From Nostoc sp. GT001 (GTDB taxonomy: Bacteria > Cyanobacteriota > Cyanobacteriia > Cyanobacteriales > Nostocaceae): a stretch of DNA of 64,000 bases. The notes under the pieces were generated by a model that was given only the letters and a program-made list of their open reading frames with translations, did not search any database and was not told the DNA's origin. Positions within the stretch are counted from its first letter, which is position 1. Every line of letters starts with the position of its first letter. The position numbers were made by a program, and so were the translations under genes. This document shows positions 20,401 to 28,388 of this stretch, in pieces. The stretch is from contig NZ_JAUDRJ010000003.1 of the NCBI RefSeq assembly GCF_030382115.1, positions 6,639,771 to 6,703,770 of the forward strand. Direction: 5' to 3'.

Positions 20401-22161
20401 CAAGTTTTCATTGCTTTTTTCGGCGATGATATGCCAATGTGCATCTAGGGAAACCACACGCGCCCTATGTTCAGGTAGAGTCCAGGCTGAGAATTCTTGA
20501 GTCAATACCACTGTTGCCTGGGTATCTTCTAAAATCAAGGCTTGGCGTTCTTTTGGCAGTTGAGGATCGAGCGGTACATAAGCACCACCTGCTTTCAGGA
20601 TAGCTAGCAGGGCGATGATTATCAAGTGCGATCGCTCCAGACAAATTGCCACCAAAACTTCTGGCCCCACACCCCAATCCTGTAAATAACGTGCTAACTG
20701 ATTAGCACGAGCGTTGAGTTGAGCATAAGTCAATTGCTGGTTCTCAAACACAACGGCAACATTATCTGGTGTACTATCTGCCTGTTTTTCAAACAGTTGA
20801 TGTATGCACTGAAATTTTGAATAATTAGTTTCTGTATTGTTGCACCATAACAACAGTTGTTGTCGCTCTACTTCACTGAGAATTTCTAACTTACTGATTA
20901 AAGTTAACGGATTCTCAATAGCACTTGCTAACAACATCTGAAATTGTCCCGCCCAACGTTTTATATCCTCTGCTCGAAATAAGCTGGAATCATAGTGAAA
21001 TTCTGCAACTATTTCTTGGTTTTTGGTTACACAGCATGATAAATTTAATTTAAATTTATCAATATAGCTCAATTGCTTATCTATATATATAACCAGATTC
21101 TCTGCAAAATACTGCTCTGTCTCTTCTGCAAAATTGTAGGTGACTGGAAACCAAGATAAATTTATCTCATTCCAACTAAAATAATCCTGCCATTTGGTTT
21201 GTTGAAGTGTAGATTCATTAATCTGCTTTAAAACTTCCAAAAATTGTAAGTTCGCTGCTAAATGAACATGAATTGGTAAATATCTAGCGAACAATCCTAA
21301 TGATGTCTGTAATTCCTCATATTGGCGACCATCGTATCCTACACCAACAATCAGATTTGATTCTTTTGTCAATCGCCACAGATGAATGTGCCAGATAGTT
21401 TGCAGAAATACAGATATTGAAATATCATACTGCCGTATCAGGTTTTTTAGCTTTGCAACTGTATGTGGTTGAATAGCGATCGCAATTAATTTTGGTTGAA
21501 ATTCTCTCTTATTAGCTGACTGATTTTCTACTGGAAGTTTGAAATTAAAAATAGCAGAAATATCCTGTTTTTCCCAATACTCTCGCCCTTTTTTGGTATC
21601 TTCTGCTATGAGTAATTCATGTTGCCATTCTGAATAATCAGCATATTGCATTGGTTCTTGCTGAAGCTGTCCTTTTGCCAATCCTCCATAGTTACAGCTA
21701 ATTTCACGCACCAAATTTTTAAGTGTTACACCATCTGCACATAGAGACGGTAAACAAAGAAATAATAAATGCTTTTGAGGCGACAAAATTATCAAAGATA
21801 CATTCAAAATTGGAGCTTGTGCAAAATCGAAATCCAATTGGCTCATCTTTTGCCAAATTGCTGCGATTTCAGCTTCCTGTTCTAATGGATTTAAAGCAGC
21901 CAAGTCGTGCTGATAAATTGCTGGTAGGTTACTGTCGGTTATGACTTGAAAGGGAATAATCTCTCCAGGTGAGCTTTTGAATTTGGTACGTAAAATCTCA
22001 TGTCGATTAATGACAGTATTTAAGGCAATTTCGAGAGCCTCGATATTGAGAGTTCCCTCAATGAAAACAGCACATTGAGTCCGGTAAGGCAAGCTAGAAT
22101 CAGCTTGCTGCAACAACCACAGATGCTTTTGCTGAGTTGAAAGTCGAAAAAACTCAATCAT
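17437..22161 (-). CDS. NRPS, C-A-T-C (Asp-like adenylation code)
   Basis: An intact 1,574-residue synthetase. Domains: C (1-435), A (about 465-985), T (about 1000-1075, FFELGGDSILSIQ) and a second C (about 1110-1555) with intact SHHHIILDGWS. In the first C domain the HHxxxDG site reads P138-S-L-C-A-D143-G144, so the catalytic second His is replaced by Ser139; it is probably inactive or has another role. Aligning FAADLGNTVIFPAL with the Asp at GrsA position 235 gives the code D-L-T-K-V-G-H-V-G-K, one residue from the published Asp code DLTKVGHIGK. A heptamer-repeat insertion (about 19585-19680) lengthens the A6-A7 loop in frame. Followed by asnB after 20 bp. Confidence 0.93.
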   Translation of the reverse strand: MIEFFRLSTQQKHLWLLQQADSSLPYRTQCAVFIEGTLNIEALEIALNTVINRHEILRTKFKSSPGEIIPFQVITDSNLPAIYQHDLAALNPLEQEAEIAAIWQKMSQLDFDFAQAPILNVSLIILSPQKHLLFLCLPSLCADGVTLKNLVREISCNYGGLAKGQLQQEPMQYADYSEWQHELLIAEDTKKGREYWEKQDISAIFNFKLPVENQSANKREFQPKLIAIAIQPHTVAKLKNLIRQYDISISVFLQTIWHIHLWRLTKESNLIVGVGYDGRQYEELQTSLGLFARYLPIHVHLAANLQFLEVLKQINESTLQQTKWQDYFSWNEINLSWFPVTYNFAEETEQYFAENLVIYIDKQLSYIDKFKLNLSCCVTKNQEIVAEFHYDSSLFRAEDIKRWAGQFQMLLASAIENPLTLISKLEILSEVERQQLLLWCNNTETNYSKFQCIHQLFEKQADSTPDNVAVVFENQQLTYAQLNARANQLARYLQDWGVGPEVLVAICLERSHLIIIALLAILKAGGAYVPLDPQLPKERQALILEDTQATVVLTQEFSAWTLPEHRARVVSLDAHWHIIAEKSNENLPSKVIPENLIYVLYTSGSTGKPKGVAVEHQQMCNYLYSILAQLNLSTGASFSLVSSFAADLGNTVIFPALCTGGCLHVISQERASDADKLADYYDNHGGIDCLKIAPSHLQALLNSCQHPAQILPRHRLVLGGEALSWQLVEKVQALAPDCKILNHYGPTEATVGVLTYQVENGQSDYAASVPLGQPLANTQILLLDEHLQPVPISIPGEIYIGGANLARGYFNRPDLTKEKFIPNPFIDFGLSDPSENLLSSKTDRQLNNLKSKIQNPKLTRLYKTGDLARYLSDGNIEFLGRIDHQVKIRGFRIELGELESALRQHPTIRETVAIALDDERGEQRLVAYIVPHRIDVSSSELRNFLQEKLPDYMMPSVFVRLDALPLLLNGKLDRRSLPAPDWTRPELEAAFIAPRTPEEQILADIWAEVLGVERVGVQDNFFELGGDSILSIQIVARAKEAGLCLTPMQLFHQQTIAQLAALATKTPKPTQGLVTAEVPLVRHRLSFDGSYTPSDFPQAKLNQEQLDLLGAKFAIEDIYCLSPLQQGLLFHSLYDPKSRVYFQQKILTFQGKLNATAFRQAWQQVVNRHPSLRTIFLWEDLAEPIQVVLQQVELPWQQQDWRYMSPTEQEEQLQTYLQADSQQVFSLSAGPLMRLALIQTAPDIHQFIWSHHHIILDGWSTSAIVTEVFKLYKAFCEGQDLYLKDNHLYRDYIAWLQQQDWSGEESFWRKALRGLRAPTKLGVDWVSGNLPDPDWGWGYAQEETTLSADVTSSLQSFARKHHLTLNTIIQGVWALLLSRYSGEEDVVFGVTVSGRPADLPGVEAIVGLLINARPMRVQVSGHISVLSWFHRLQQQQVELLQYQYSSLVQIQEWSQIPRGTPLFDSFVSFQNHPLNLSLIEENSGLKIINVRSFFETNYPLSLTVEPGYQLLIRIEYLSNKFDLATIRRILKQFGTVLKNIPVNLAQPLSHISLTTEMTTVESQELVNSFNADLE

Positions 22162-22209
22162 TTCCTCTTCTTGCCTACCTACACCTCTATCGAGTCACAG
22201 CAAAACTAT

Positions 22210-23016
22210 TTAACTCCAATAGAGGATTTTTTGATCGTCTTTGGACATTGCTAAGAAGCCACCAATCGTAATTCTAACTTTTTGCCCTATTACATCAGTA
22301 ATTTGATGCACTATATTACCACCGTGAAAAACAATCATGTCTCCGATATCGGAGGTAATATATCTCTTGGGGCATTTTTCTAAATCCAAATCTTTGGTGA
22401 GAGTCATTGACTCTTCTGGAGGTAAATCGTAAAGTACTAAATCTCCACCTGCTTCTGGTTTATCAATGATGATAAAATAGCTAAGAGCATCTACCATTTT
22501 GGCAATTTGGTTCAAGTGATCGTAGTAGGAATTTTCCAGAAAATCATTGTTTTTATGGGGAACCATTCCACCTAGATTTGGGTAAACAAATCTCACAGTA
22601 GCCGGAGTATAAACCCGCTCATCATTTTCTCTAGCTACCTCGACCTTTCTGCCTCCAGAAATTTCAGTTAAAGTTGCTTCTAATCTCGCTTCAAAATTGG
22701 TGTCAAAAAGCGTCTTTAACTTGTTCCTGAAATTGTCTGCACCTTGAAAATATCTTTCTTTATCACTACCTGCTGCCATTAAAACACAGCCAAGCGTTGT
22801 ACCGTATCTAACAGTTTCTAGCTCGTCACTGGCGTTATCTAGTCTCTGTTTTACTTCTAACATTTCTGCCTGGGAAAAGACTCCTTTGAGGAGCATTCCA
22901 TCGATTTCACCTTGATAAATTTGATTCACACTATCAGGATAATTACTGGCTAATTCAGCTTCTAAAGTGAGCCAGTTATTGATTGCTAATTCTGGCTGAG
23001 TAGCATTTTTATTCAT
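22210..23016 (-). CDS. Fe(II)/2-oxoglutarate oxygenase-like protein with HxN metal motif
   Basis: About 268 residues, a cupin-fold 2OG-dioxygenase-type protein (prolyl-4-hydroxylase/PiuC-like style). The distal His237 (GGNIVHQI) and the 2OG-binding Arg (KVRITIGGF) are present. The proximal motif is H154-K-N156, where hydroxylases have HxD or HxE. Two paralogues in this locus carry HxG (23333) and HxE (25756) at the same aligned position. Loss of the carboxylate is the hallmark of Fe/2OG halogenases (HxA/HxG), but Asn is not a classic halogenase residue; altered chemistry or a nearby substitute ligand (D158) is possible. Start: ATG 23016, with GGAG upstream, rather than 23028. It lies 49 bp before the NRPS start. 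Confidence 0.8.
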   Translation of the reverse strand: MNKNATQPELAINNWLTLEAELASNYPDSVNQIYQGEIDGMLLKGVFSQAEMLEVKQRLDNASDELETVRYGTTLGCVLMAAGSDKERYFQGADNFRNKLKTLFDTNFEARLEATLTEISGGRKVEVARENDERVYTPATVRFVYPNLGGMVPHKNNDFLENSYYDHLNQIAKMVDALSYFIIIDKPEAGGDLVLYDLPPEESMTLTKDLDLEKCPKRYITSDIGDMIVFHGGNIVHQITDVIGQKVRITIGGFLAMSKDDQKILYWS

Positions 23017-23332
23017 CTTGTTCTCCATTTATGATTTTAAATTTGTGATGAGCCATTTTACATACATTAATTAGATGCGATTGCATCCAATAAAACCTTT
23101 GTTTATAAATAAAAAATGGCTGTCGAAGCTAGAACCTTTATAAAATAAGGCTGACGTTCTTGTATTTAGATAAAGTCCTACAAAGAGGATGTTTTAAAAG
23201 TGCTTGGTTATGTAAAAATTTCTTTATCTCCCTAAATCCCAATAAAAAAGGAGATAGTAACACAATTTGATACTTGAAAAACATCCTTTAAGCGTTGCTT
23301 AAATTCTACGATGATTTTTGACTATAATTTGA
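23017..23332. other. Intergenic gap between the two oxygenase genes
   Basis: About 316 bases without an ORF. A short hairpin (ATCTCC ... GGAGAT, about 23227-23255, A/T-rich loop) might weakly terminate or attenuate. No repeat family is recognised. The gap may hold a second promoter for the NRPS operon. Confidence 0.35.
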
Positions 23333-24127
23333 TTAACTCCAATAGAATATCTTTTGATCGTCTGTTGATATAGCAACAAATCCACCTATACTAATACGAT
23401 TTTTGTTTCCCCTGGCCTCCGCTACCTTATGCCATATTGTACCACCGTGGAAAAGAACCATATCACCAATGTCTGGACTGATATATTTTTTGTCGCATTT
23501 TTCAAAAGCGGAATCCTTAACTAAAGTATCAAAATCCTTTTTCGCTTCTTCTGGCGGCAAATCGTAAATTATTAATTCTCCACCTTCTTCCGGCTTATCG
23601 ACGATCAGAAAATAACTCAGATGTTCTTGTAATCTAGCAATTTTTGTTAAATGAGCAAAGGATGGATGCTGGAGAAATTGACTACCTTTATGAATAATAA
23701 TCCCACCTTTATTTGGCTCAACAAATCTGATTTGAGCAGGGGCATAAGTTTGATTATTTTCTGAGGCTATCTCTACTACTCTCCCTCCTGAGACTTTACT
23801 TAGTAATCCTTCAATTCTTTGTTCATAACCACCTTCAAAAATATTTTTCAGATCGTTTCTATATACATTTACATCTTGAAAATATTTAGTCGGTTCATTT
23901 TCTTTGGCAGGTAGAACAACACCAAATGATTCGCCGTAACCTACACTTTTTCGACTTTTTATGTTTTCCAGTTGATGTTTCGCCTTGAGCATTTCTTCTT
24001 TGGTGAAAACCTGCTTAATCAGCATTCCATCAATTTCACCTTTGTATATCCGATTAACTGCGTCTGGATAATTAGCTAATAAATCAGCTGTAACCGTGAG
24101 CCATAAATCATTTTTAACGTATGTCAT
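23333..24127 (-). CDS. Fe(II)/2-oxoglutarate oxygenase-like protein with halogenase-type HxG motif
   Basis: A close paralogue of the protein at 22210 (shared segments NYPDxVNxIYxGEIDGML, DLPPEE, DIGDMxxFHGG, GGFxAxSxDDQKI). The proximal metal motif is H146-K-G148, the distal His is H233 (GGTIWHKV) and the 2OG Arg is in NRISIGGF. Glycine at the third position matches the arrangement in WelO5 and BesD-type Fe/2OG halogenases, where chloride occupies the open site; family membership is not shown, only the motif. The substrate could be the lanthipeptide, a carrier-bound amino acid or a free amino acid. Start: ATG 24127 chosen; an in-frame TTG at 24187 would add 20 residues. First gene of the minus arm. 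Confidence 0.8.
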   Translation of the reverse strand: MTYVKNDLWLTVTADLLANYPDAVNRIYKGEIDGMLIKQVFTKEEMLKAKHQLENIKSRKSVGYGESFGVVLPAKENEPTKYFQDVNVYRNDLKNIFEGGYEQRIEGLLSKVSGGRVVEIASENNQTYAPAQIRFVEPNKGGIIIHKGSQFLQHPSFAHLTKIARLQEHLSYFLIVDKPEEGGELIIYDLPPEEAKKDFDTLVKDSAFEKCDKKYISPDIGDMVLFHGGTIWHKVAEARGNKNRISIGGFVAISTDDQKIFYWS

Positions 24128-25241
24128 CGCAGAATTTTCCAAAACTCCTAAATCTGGTTTGTTACCTTGTTTTAACCAATACCACAAAATTAATCTAGCG
24201 CAATCGGTAATTTAATATTCAGTTACAACTGGCTATGGTGATGGTATCCATAAATTTTAAACCAAGAATTTAGGGTTTATACAACTTAGTCAAACACTAA
24301 CATATCTTGATGTAAATCTTTTTTTTATTAAGCTTTTTTTGTCAAACTTTACTTGCTACCCTTATCCTAACAAAGACGCTATACGAACGAGAAAGCCAAG
24401 GGCAAACAAGCCGAGAAACCCGTTTAACGCAGTCGCTCCCAATAACAGCCTTCACGAAAAATAGAGCTTAAAAGCTAAAGTTATTTAGTTTTGACATCGC
24501 AATTATACAGTGTTTGTACGTAAAAATGTCAAAAATATTACACAAGATAGCGTATAAGGGGTATATGATAAAGTAATGTTAATACATGGTAACTAGATGG
24601 TCAATATAATTAAATTTTGTATCGGACATTGCACTTAGTCCCTTCCCGTTATAGGATGACAGAGTTGCGTGGTAAAGACTTCATCGCTTTTGAAATTCCC
24701 AACTCAGAGCTGAAAGCCTGACTACGAAATAAATTCAAGTAATTATCTGACGGAAAGCGAATAGCTACCAAGTGCAAAAGGTTTTATACCAAAGGCTGAT
24801 CTGCTTTACCCTTGATTTACAAAATCCCAAATATCTCAATTTCTGGTAAGCGGATTTCTCTAGTAAAATTCTCTCAATTTTGACAGAGACCAAATCTGGC
24901 GCTATTTTCGACAACCTGAAACTGGGCAATGTCTACAGCTTATAAATTCAGGATTTAAGCGAACAACCAGTAATGACTAGCAACAAACAATGCAATTTTA
25001 AAGCTTGCAATCAGACAATGGCACCAGATATGAGCTTTTGATTAGCGCCCCCTATGCGCTAACAAAAAATGGAAGAAATACATTGAAATTTAAAACCTCA
25101 GATCCTGACTGAATCAGGTTTATAAAATGTGTGTATTTCTTAATAACCTCTAACAGAGAAGTTTTTTCGCTGCCGCAATAATTATGAAAGAAACACACTG
25201 AAATATAAATCCTCAAATTCTTAGAGAAGGAGGATTATAAA
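24128..25241. promoter_or_regulatory. Divergent control region between the two biosynthetic arms
   Basis: About 1.1 kb with no convincing gene; the largest tidy frame is 21 codons at 24656-24721 and looks accidental. Both arms of the locus start here, so it must hold two divergent promoters. The sequence is AT-rich (24300-24620 especially). No operator palindrome could be singled out by eye. The right end carries the degenerate repeat pair described separately. Confidence 0.55.
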
Positions 25242-25258
25242 ATGTGTTTCTTAAAAAC
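25072..25258 (+). repeat. Degenerate direct repeat (two ~75-bp copies) before the precursor gene
   Basis: Copy 1 (about 25072-25147) and copy 2 (about 25186-25258) share GAAA...ACA..TGAAAT.TAAA.CCTCA...CT and then TTATAAAATGTGT followed by TTTCTTAA.AAC. Copy 2 has a strong AAGGAGG (25227-25233) eight bases before ATG 25242; copy 1 keeps the ATG but only opens an eight-codon frame. This looks like a duplicated leader or promoter unit, perhaps left from a lost second precursor gene. Confidence 0.6.
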
Positions 25259-25286
25259 AGAGGACAAGATTACAAGGAGAAACAAT

Positions 25287-25610
25287 ATGTCAATAGCACA
25301 ATTTACTGACTTCGTAAAAAATATTACGACAGAAAATAACAATCCAGCTAGCGACTCATCAGGAGTAGGTGCAGAATTGCAAAAAGCTTTAACTAATCTT
25401 CAGGGATCTCCAGAAGAAAAAGTTGCAAAAGTAGCACAAGAGTTGTCTAAAGTAGCTAAATCTAAGGGCTTTGATGTTTCAGAAGCAGATGTGAGTACGT
25501 ATATCGACTCTCTGAAAGTCCAATATGAAATCAACCCTATCATAGCTGCTATGGCGGATACCTACTGTAGTACCTCTTGTCATTTTGGAAGTGCAATTAG
25601 TGCCAGCTAA
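25287..25610 (+). CDS. lanA: Lanthipeptide precursor (Nif11-type leader, two-Cys core)
   Basis: A 107-residue peptide. Residues 1-85 resemble a Nif11-like leader, notably VAKSKGFDVSEADVSTYI at 57-72, preceded by an acidic/Lys-rich helix. The C-terminal part, from about residue 91, is DTYCSTSCHFGSAISAS: Cys94 and Cys98 with Thr92, Ser95, Thr96, Ser97, Ser102, Ser105 and Ser107, suited to LanM dehydration and up to two thioether rings. A cleavage site is not obvious; AA or MA at 87-90 is possible, and no GG motif is present. AAGGAG (25274-25279) precedes ATG 25287; an in-frame ATG at 25242 with AAGGAGG would add 15 residues. It is the first gene of the plus arm. The only LanM in view is at 4858. 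Confidence 0.82.
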   Translation: MSIAQFTDFVKNITTENNNPASDSSGVGAELQKALTNLQGSPEEKVAKVAQELSKVAKSKGFDVSEADVSTYIDSLKVQYEINPIIAAMADTYCSTSCHFGSAISAS

Positions 25611-25642
25611 AATCTGAGTGCGAAATCTTTGATTTGAAATTT

Positions 25643-25687
25643 GATACATCTCAGGTTTTCAAAAAACAGGATAGTCTGAGATGTATC
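25643..25687 (+). terminator. Stem-loop after the precursor gene (attenuator candidate)
   Basis: A perfect 12-bp stem GATACATCTCAG / CTGAGATGTATC with a 21-base loop, 32 bases after the precursor stop and 68 bases before the oxygenase start. No run of T follows, so it would be a partial terminator or an mRNA-stabilising end. Such hairpins behind RiPP precursor genes commonly raise precursor over enzyme expression. Confidence 0.55.
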
Positions 25688-25755
25688 GATTACAAGCCTT
25701 CTTGAACAAAAAGAACAATTAGTAGAGTTTGTAAAAATTTGTTTTTGGCGAAATC

Positions 25756-26614
25756 ATGATTAAGTCTCCTGTAGCCAAGTCCTTATATAATTTTGTTGAA
25801 CTGGATGTTAGCGAAATTGGTAACTATCCAGAAGGAATTATAGATATTTGCGATCGCCAGGTTCATGGTCTAATAGTCAAAAATTTTCTTTCTCAAGAAG
25901 ATATCTCTAGAGTCGTCAGTCGGCTAACGCGCAAAGACCCATTTCCTGGTTCGCCCTTTGGGGATGTTCTGATTTACGGCCCAGCATTATATGTATGCGA
26001 TGCCGATATTACTCAATATTGTGAAGAAGCAGTTGATTTTCGGAAATATTGCCGTCAACTCTTCAGTGGAGGAGCCGATTTCGAGACGCGGCTAACAGAA
26101 GTTCTCGGTGCAATGTCTGGTGAGTCGGCCCGTTGAACTTCCCGTTACCCCCGACGGCTACGCCTATACTCCAACGACAATTCGAGTTTTAAAAACTGGC
26201 CAGGAGATGGGCTGGCATTTTGAAAATCAATTTCTGCATTGCACACCAGGGTATCGCCACTTAGAAACCATAGTTGAACCCGAAGATCATCTCAGCTATT
26301 TTGTAGTGCTGAGTGCTGCTAATGCTGGGGGAGAGTTGATTCTCTATGATTTAGAGTGGTCAGAGACAGAATGGCCCGATAAGGAACATGGGGGAACAAG
26401 GAAAAATGGTTTAGTGAACGGTCAACTGATTGCCTCAGTTATGGAAGATTATGACCAAATGTTCCTCAGTCCAGAAGCTGGTTCTTTAGTAGTCTTTGAT
26501 GCGGGGAGGATTTTGCATCGTGTTTCTGCGGTTGAAGGTTCTCGCCGTCGGATTACCGTAGGTGGATTTCTTGCCTTCTCCAAGGAGCGTGAAAAACTTT
26601 TCTACTGGAGTTAG
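25756..26614 (+). pseudogene. Fe(II)/2OG oxygenase paralogue with HxE motif (frameshifted)
   Basis: Third member of the family at 22210 and 23333. The first frame (25756-26136) ends after EVLGAMSG; the rest (26108-26614) continues with RPVELP and YAYTPTTIRVL. The paralogues read SGGRxVE here, so one extra A near 26122 explains the break. The metal motif is H-F-E (His codon 26216), a normal HxE, with distal His at 26516 (GRILHRV) and Arg in RRRITVGGF. It is therefore the only copy with a complete hydroxylase-type triad. It sits directly after the precursor gene and 24 bp before the ligase gene, so peptide hydroxylation is a possible role if the frame is in fact intact. Confidence 0.8.
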
Positions 26615-26637
26615 GGAATTAAGAGAGCAATAACGGC

Positions 26638-28375
26638 ATGAAATTTTCTACCTTAGTAGATGCTTTGAGTGAAAGAGCGCGATCGCAGCCTGATAAAAAT
26701 TACACTTTTCTTCAGGATGGAGAAATTGCAGCGCATACTCTAAGTTATCAAGAATTGCAGCGATTAGCACAGGCGATCGCCGCCAAACTTCAGAGTTTTA
26801 ATGCCATAGGTCAACAAGCCTTACTACTGTATCCACCAGGTTTAGAATTCATTGCCGCTTTTTTCGGATGTTTGTTGGCTGGAGTTGTAGCTATTCCCGC
26901 CTATCCCCTCCGTGCCAATCAGTCAAAGTCTAGGCTGTTGGCGATGGCTCAAAGATGCAGAAGCAACCTTTGCCCTCACAACCACATCTGTCTTAGCCAA
27001 TAGTCAGCATTGGTTGGTAGAACACCCAGAGTTAGCCCAGTTGCGTTGGTTAGCCACCGATGACATTGATGCAGATTTAGCAGATGCATGGCAGAAACCT
27101 ATTGTCAATAGCCATACCCTAGCTCTTCTCCAGTACACCTCCGGCTCTACAGGCACTCCCAAGGGAGTGATGGTCAGCCACGGCAATCTCCTATCCAACT
27201 GTACCGACCTCGATCGCGGATGGAACCACACAGCAGATAGTATTATTGTCACTTGGCTACCCACTTTTCATGATATGGGGCTAATTTATGGAGTCATCGA
27301 ACCCTTATATAAAGGTTGTTCTTGCTACATGATGCCTCCTGTGTCCTTTTTGCATAAACCCATACGATGGCTACAGGCGATTTCGACTTACAAAGCTAGT
27401 CATAGCGGCGCACCGAATTTTGCCTACGATCTATGCGTGCGGAAAATCACCGCAGCACAAAAGGCTACCTTGGATTTGAGTAGCTGGCAAATGGCTTTAA
27501 ATGGTGCTGAACCTGTGAGGGCAGATGTCCTACAACGGTTCGCCGAAACCTTTAAACCCTGTGGATTTGATTTAACAGCCTTCTGTCCCGGTTATGGTTT
27601 GGCAGAAGCCACCCTGAAAGTGGCGGCGGTGCGTCAACAAGATCCGCCTGTATTCTTGCGAGTTGATACAGATGCACTAGCAGAAAATCGAGTGGTAGAG
27701 GCGAGATTAAATCAACAAAATGTGCAGACATTGGTGGGATGTGGACGTAGCGAGATTGATACACAAATTGCGATCGTTCATCCTGAATCGTTTATTCGAT
27801 GCCAAGATTCACAAGTCGGGGAAATTTGGGTATCAGGTTCTACTATTGCTCAAGGCTACTGGAAAAACCCCCAAGAGACACAAAAAACCTTTCAAGCAAC
27901 CCTAAAAGATAGTGATTCTAGAATGTTTCTCCGTACAGGCGACTTAGGATTTATTAAGGATGGCGAATTATTCGTTACAGGGCGGTTGAAAGATACGATC
28001 GTTATTCAAGGACGCAACCATTATCCCCAAGATATTGAATTAACCATTGAAAATAGTCATCCCGCATTGCGACCCAGTTGTGGGGCAGCCTTTGCAGTGG
28101 AATTTAAAGGTGAGGAACAGTTAGTTGTAGTTCAAGAAGTAGAGCGGAGTTATCTGCGACGGCTAGATGTCAATGAAGTAATTGGTAACATTCGTCAAGC
28201 GGTGGCAGCAGAACATGAGATCCGAACTCATACTGTTTTATTAGTAAAAACGGGAACCGTTCCTAAAACTTCTAGTGGTAAGATTCAGCGTCAAGCTTGC
28301 CGTCAAAATTTTTTGAATAACACACTGAATTTATTAACATCAGAAAAATCTCCGAAATTAACAACAACCATCTAA
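26638..28375 (+). pseudogene. Fatty acyl-AMP ligase (FAAL), frameshifted
   Basis: It activates a free fatty acid as acyl-AMP and passes it to a carrier protein; in lipopeptide clusters it is the starter enzyme. The N-terminal frame (26638-27003) holds the FAAL-type opening and AGVVAIPAYPLRANQSK; the second frame (26912-28375) holds LQYTSGSTGTPKGVMVSHGNL, TWLPTFHDMGLIYGV, FLRTGDLGFIKDGELFVTGR and the C-terminal KTSSGKIQR lysine. One extra A in CAAAGATG near 26955-26960 breaks the frame; without it the text reads AMAQDAEATFALTT. The next gene is a halogenase-carrier fusion, the HctA-HctB order known from hectochlorin biosynthesis. Confidence 0.88.
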
Positions 28376-28388
28376 AGATAGAGATAAT

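Noticed and set aside
17437..22161. First reading of the A domain as lacking the Asp that holds the amino group (A-A-G start of the code).
   Set aside because: The segment FAADLGNTVIFPAL is two residues longer than GrsA up to the shared F-x-A-L; realigning puts Asp at position 235 and yields DLTKVGHVGK, an ordinary Asp-like code.
24656..24721. 21-codon frame MTELRGKDFIAFEIPNSELK in the divergent control region, considered as a second peptide precursor.
   Set aside because: No Cys and no leader similarity; it is short enough to be chance. Not supported as a gene.
24128..25241. Search for a tRNA gene or riboswitch in the long intergenic region.
   Set aside because: No cloverleaf with a GGTTCGAATCC-type T-loop and no recognisable riboswitch core was found.
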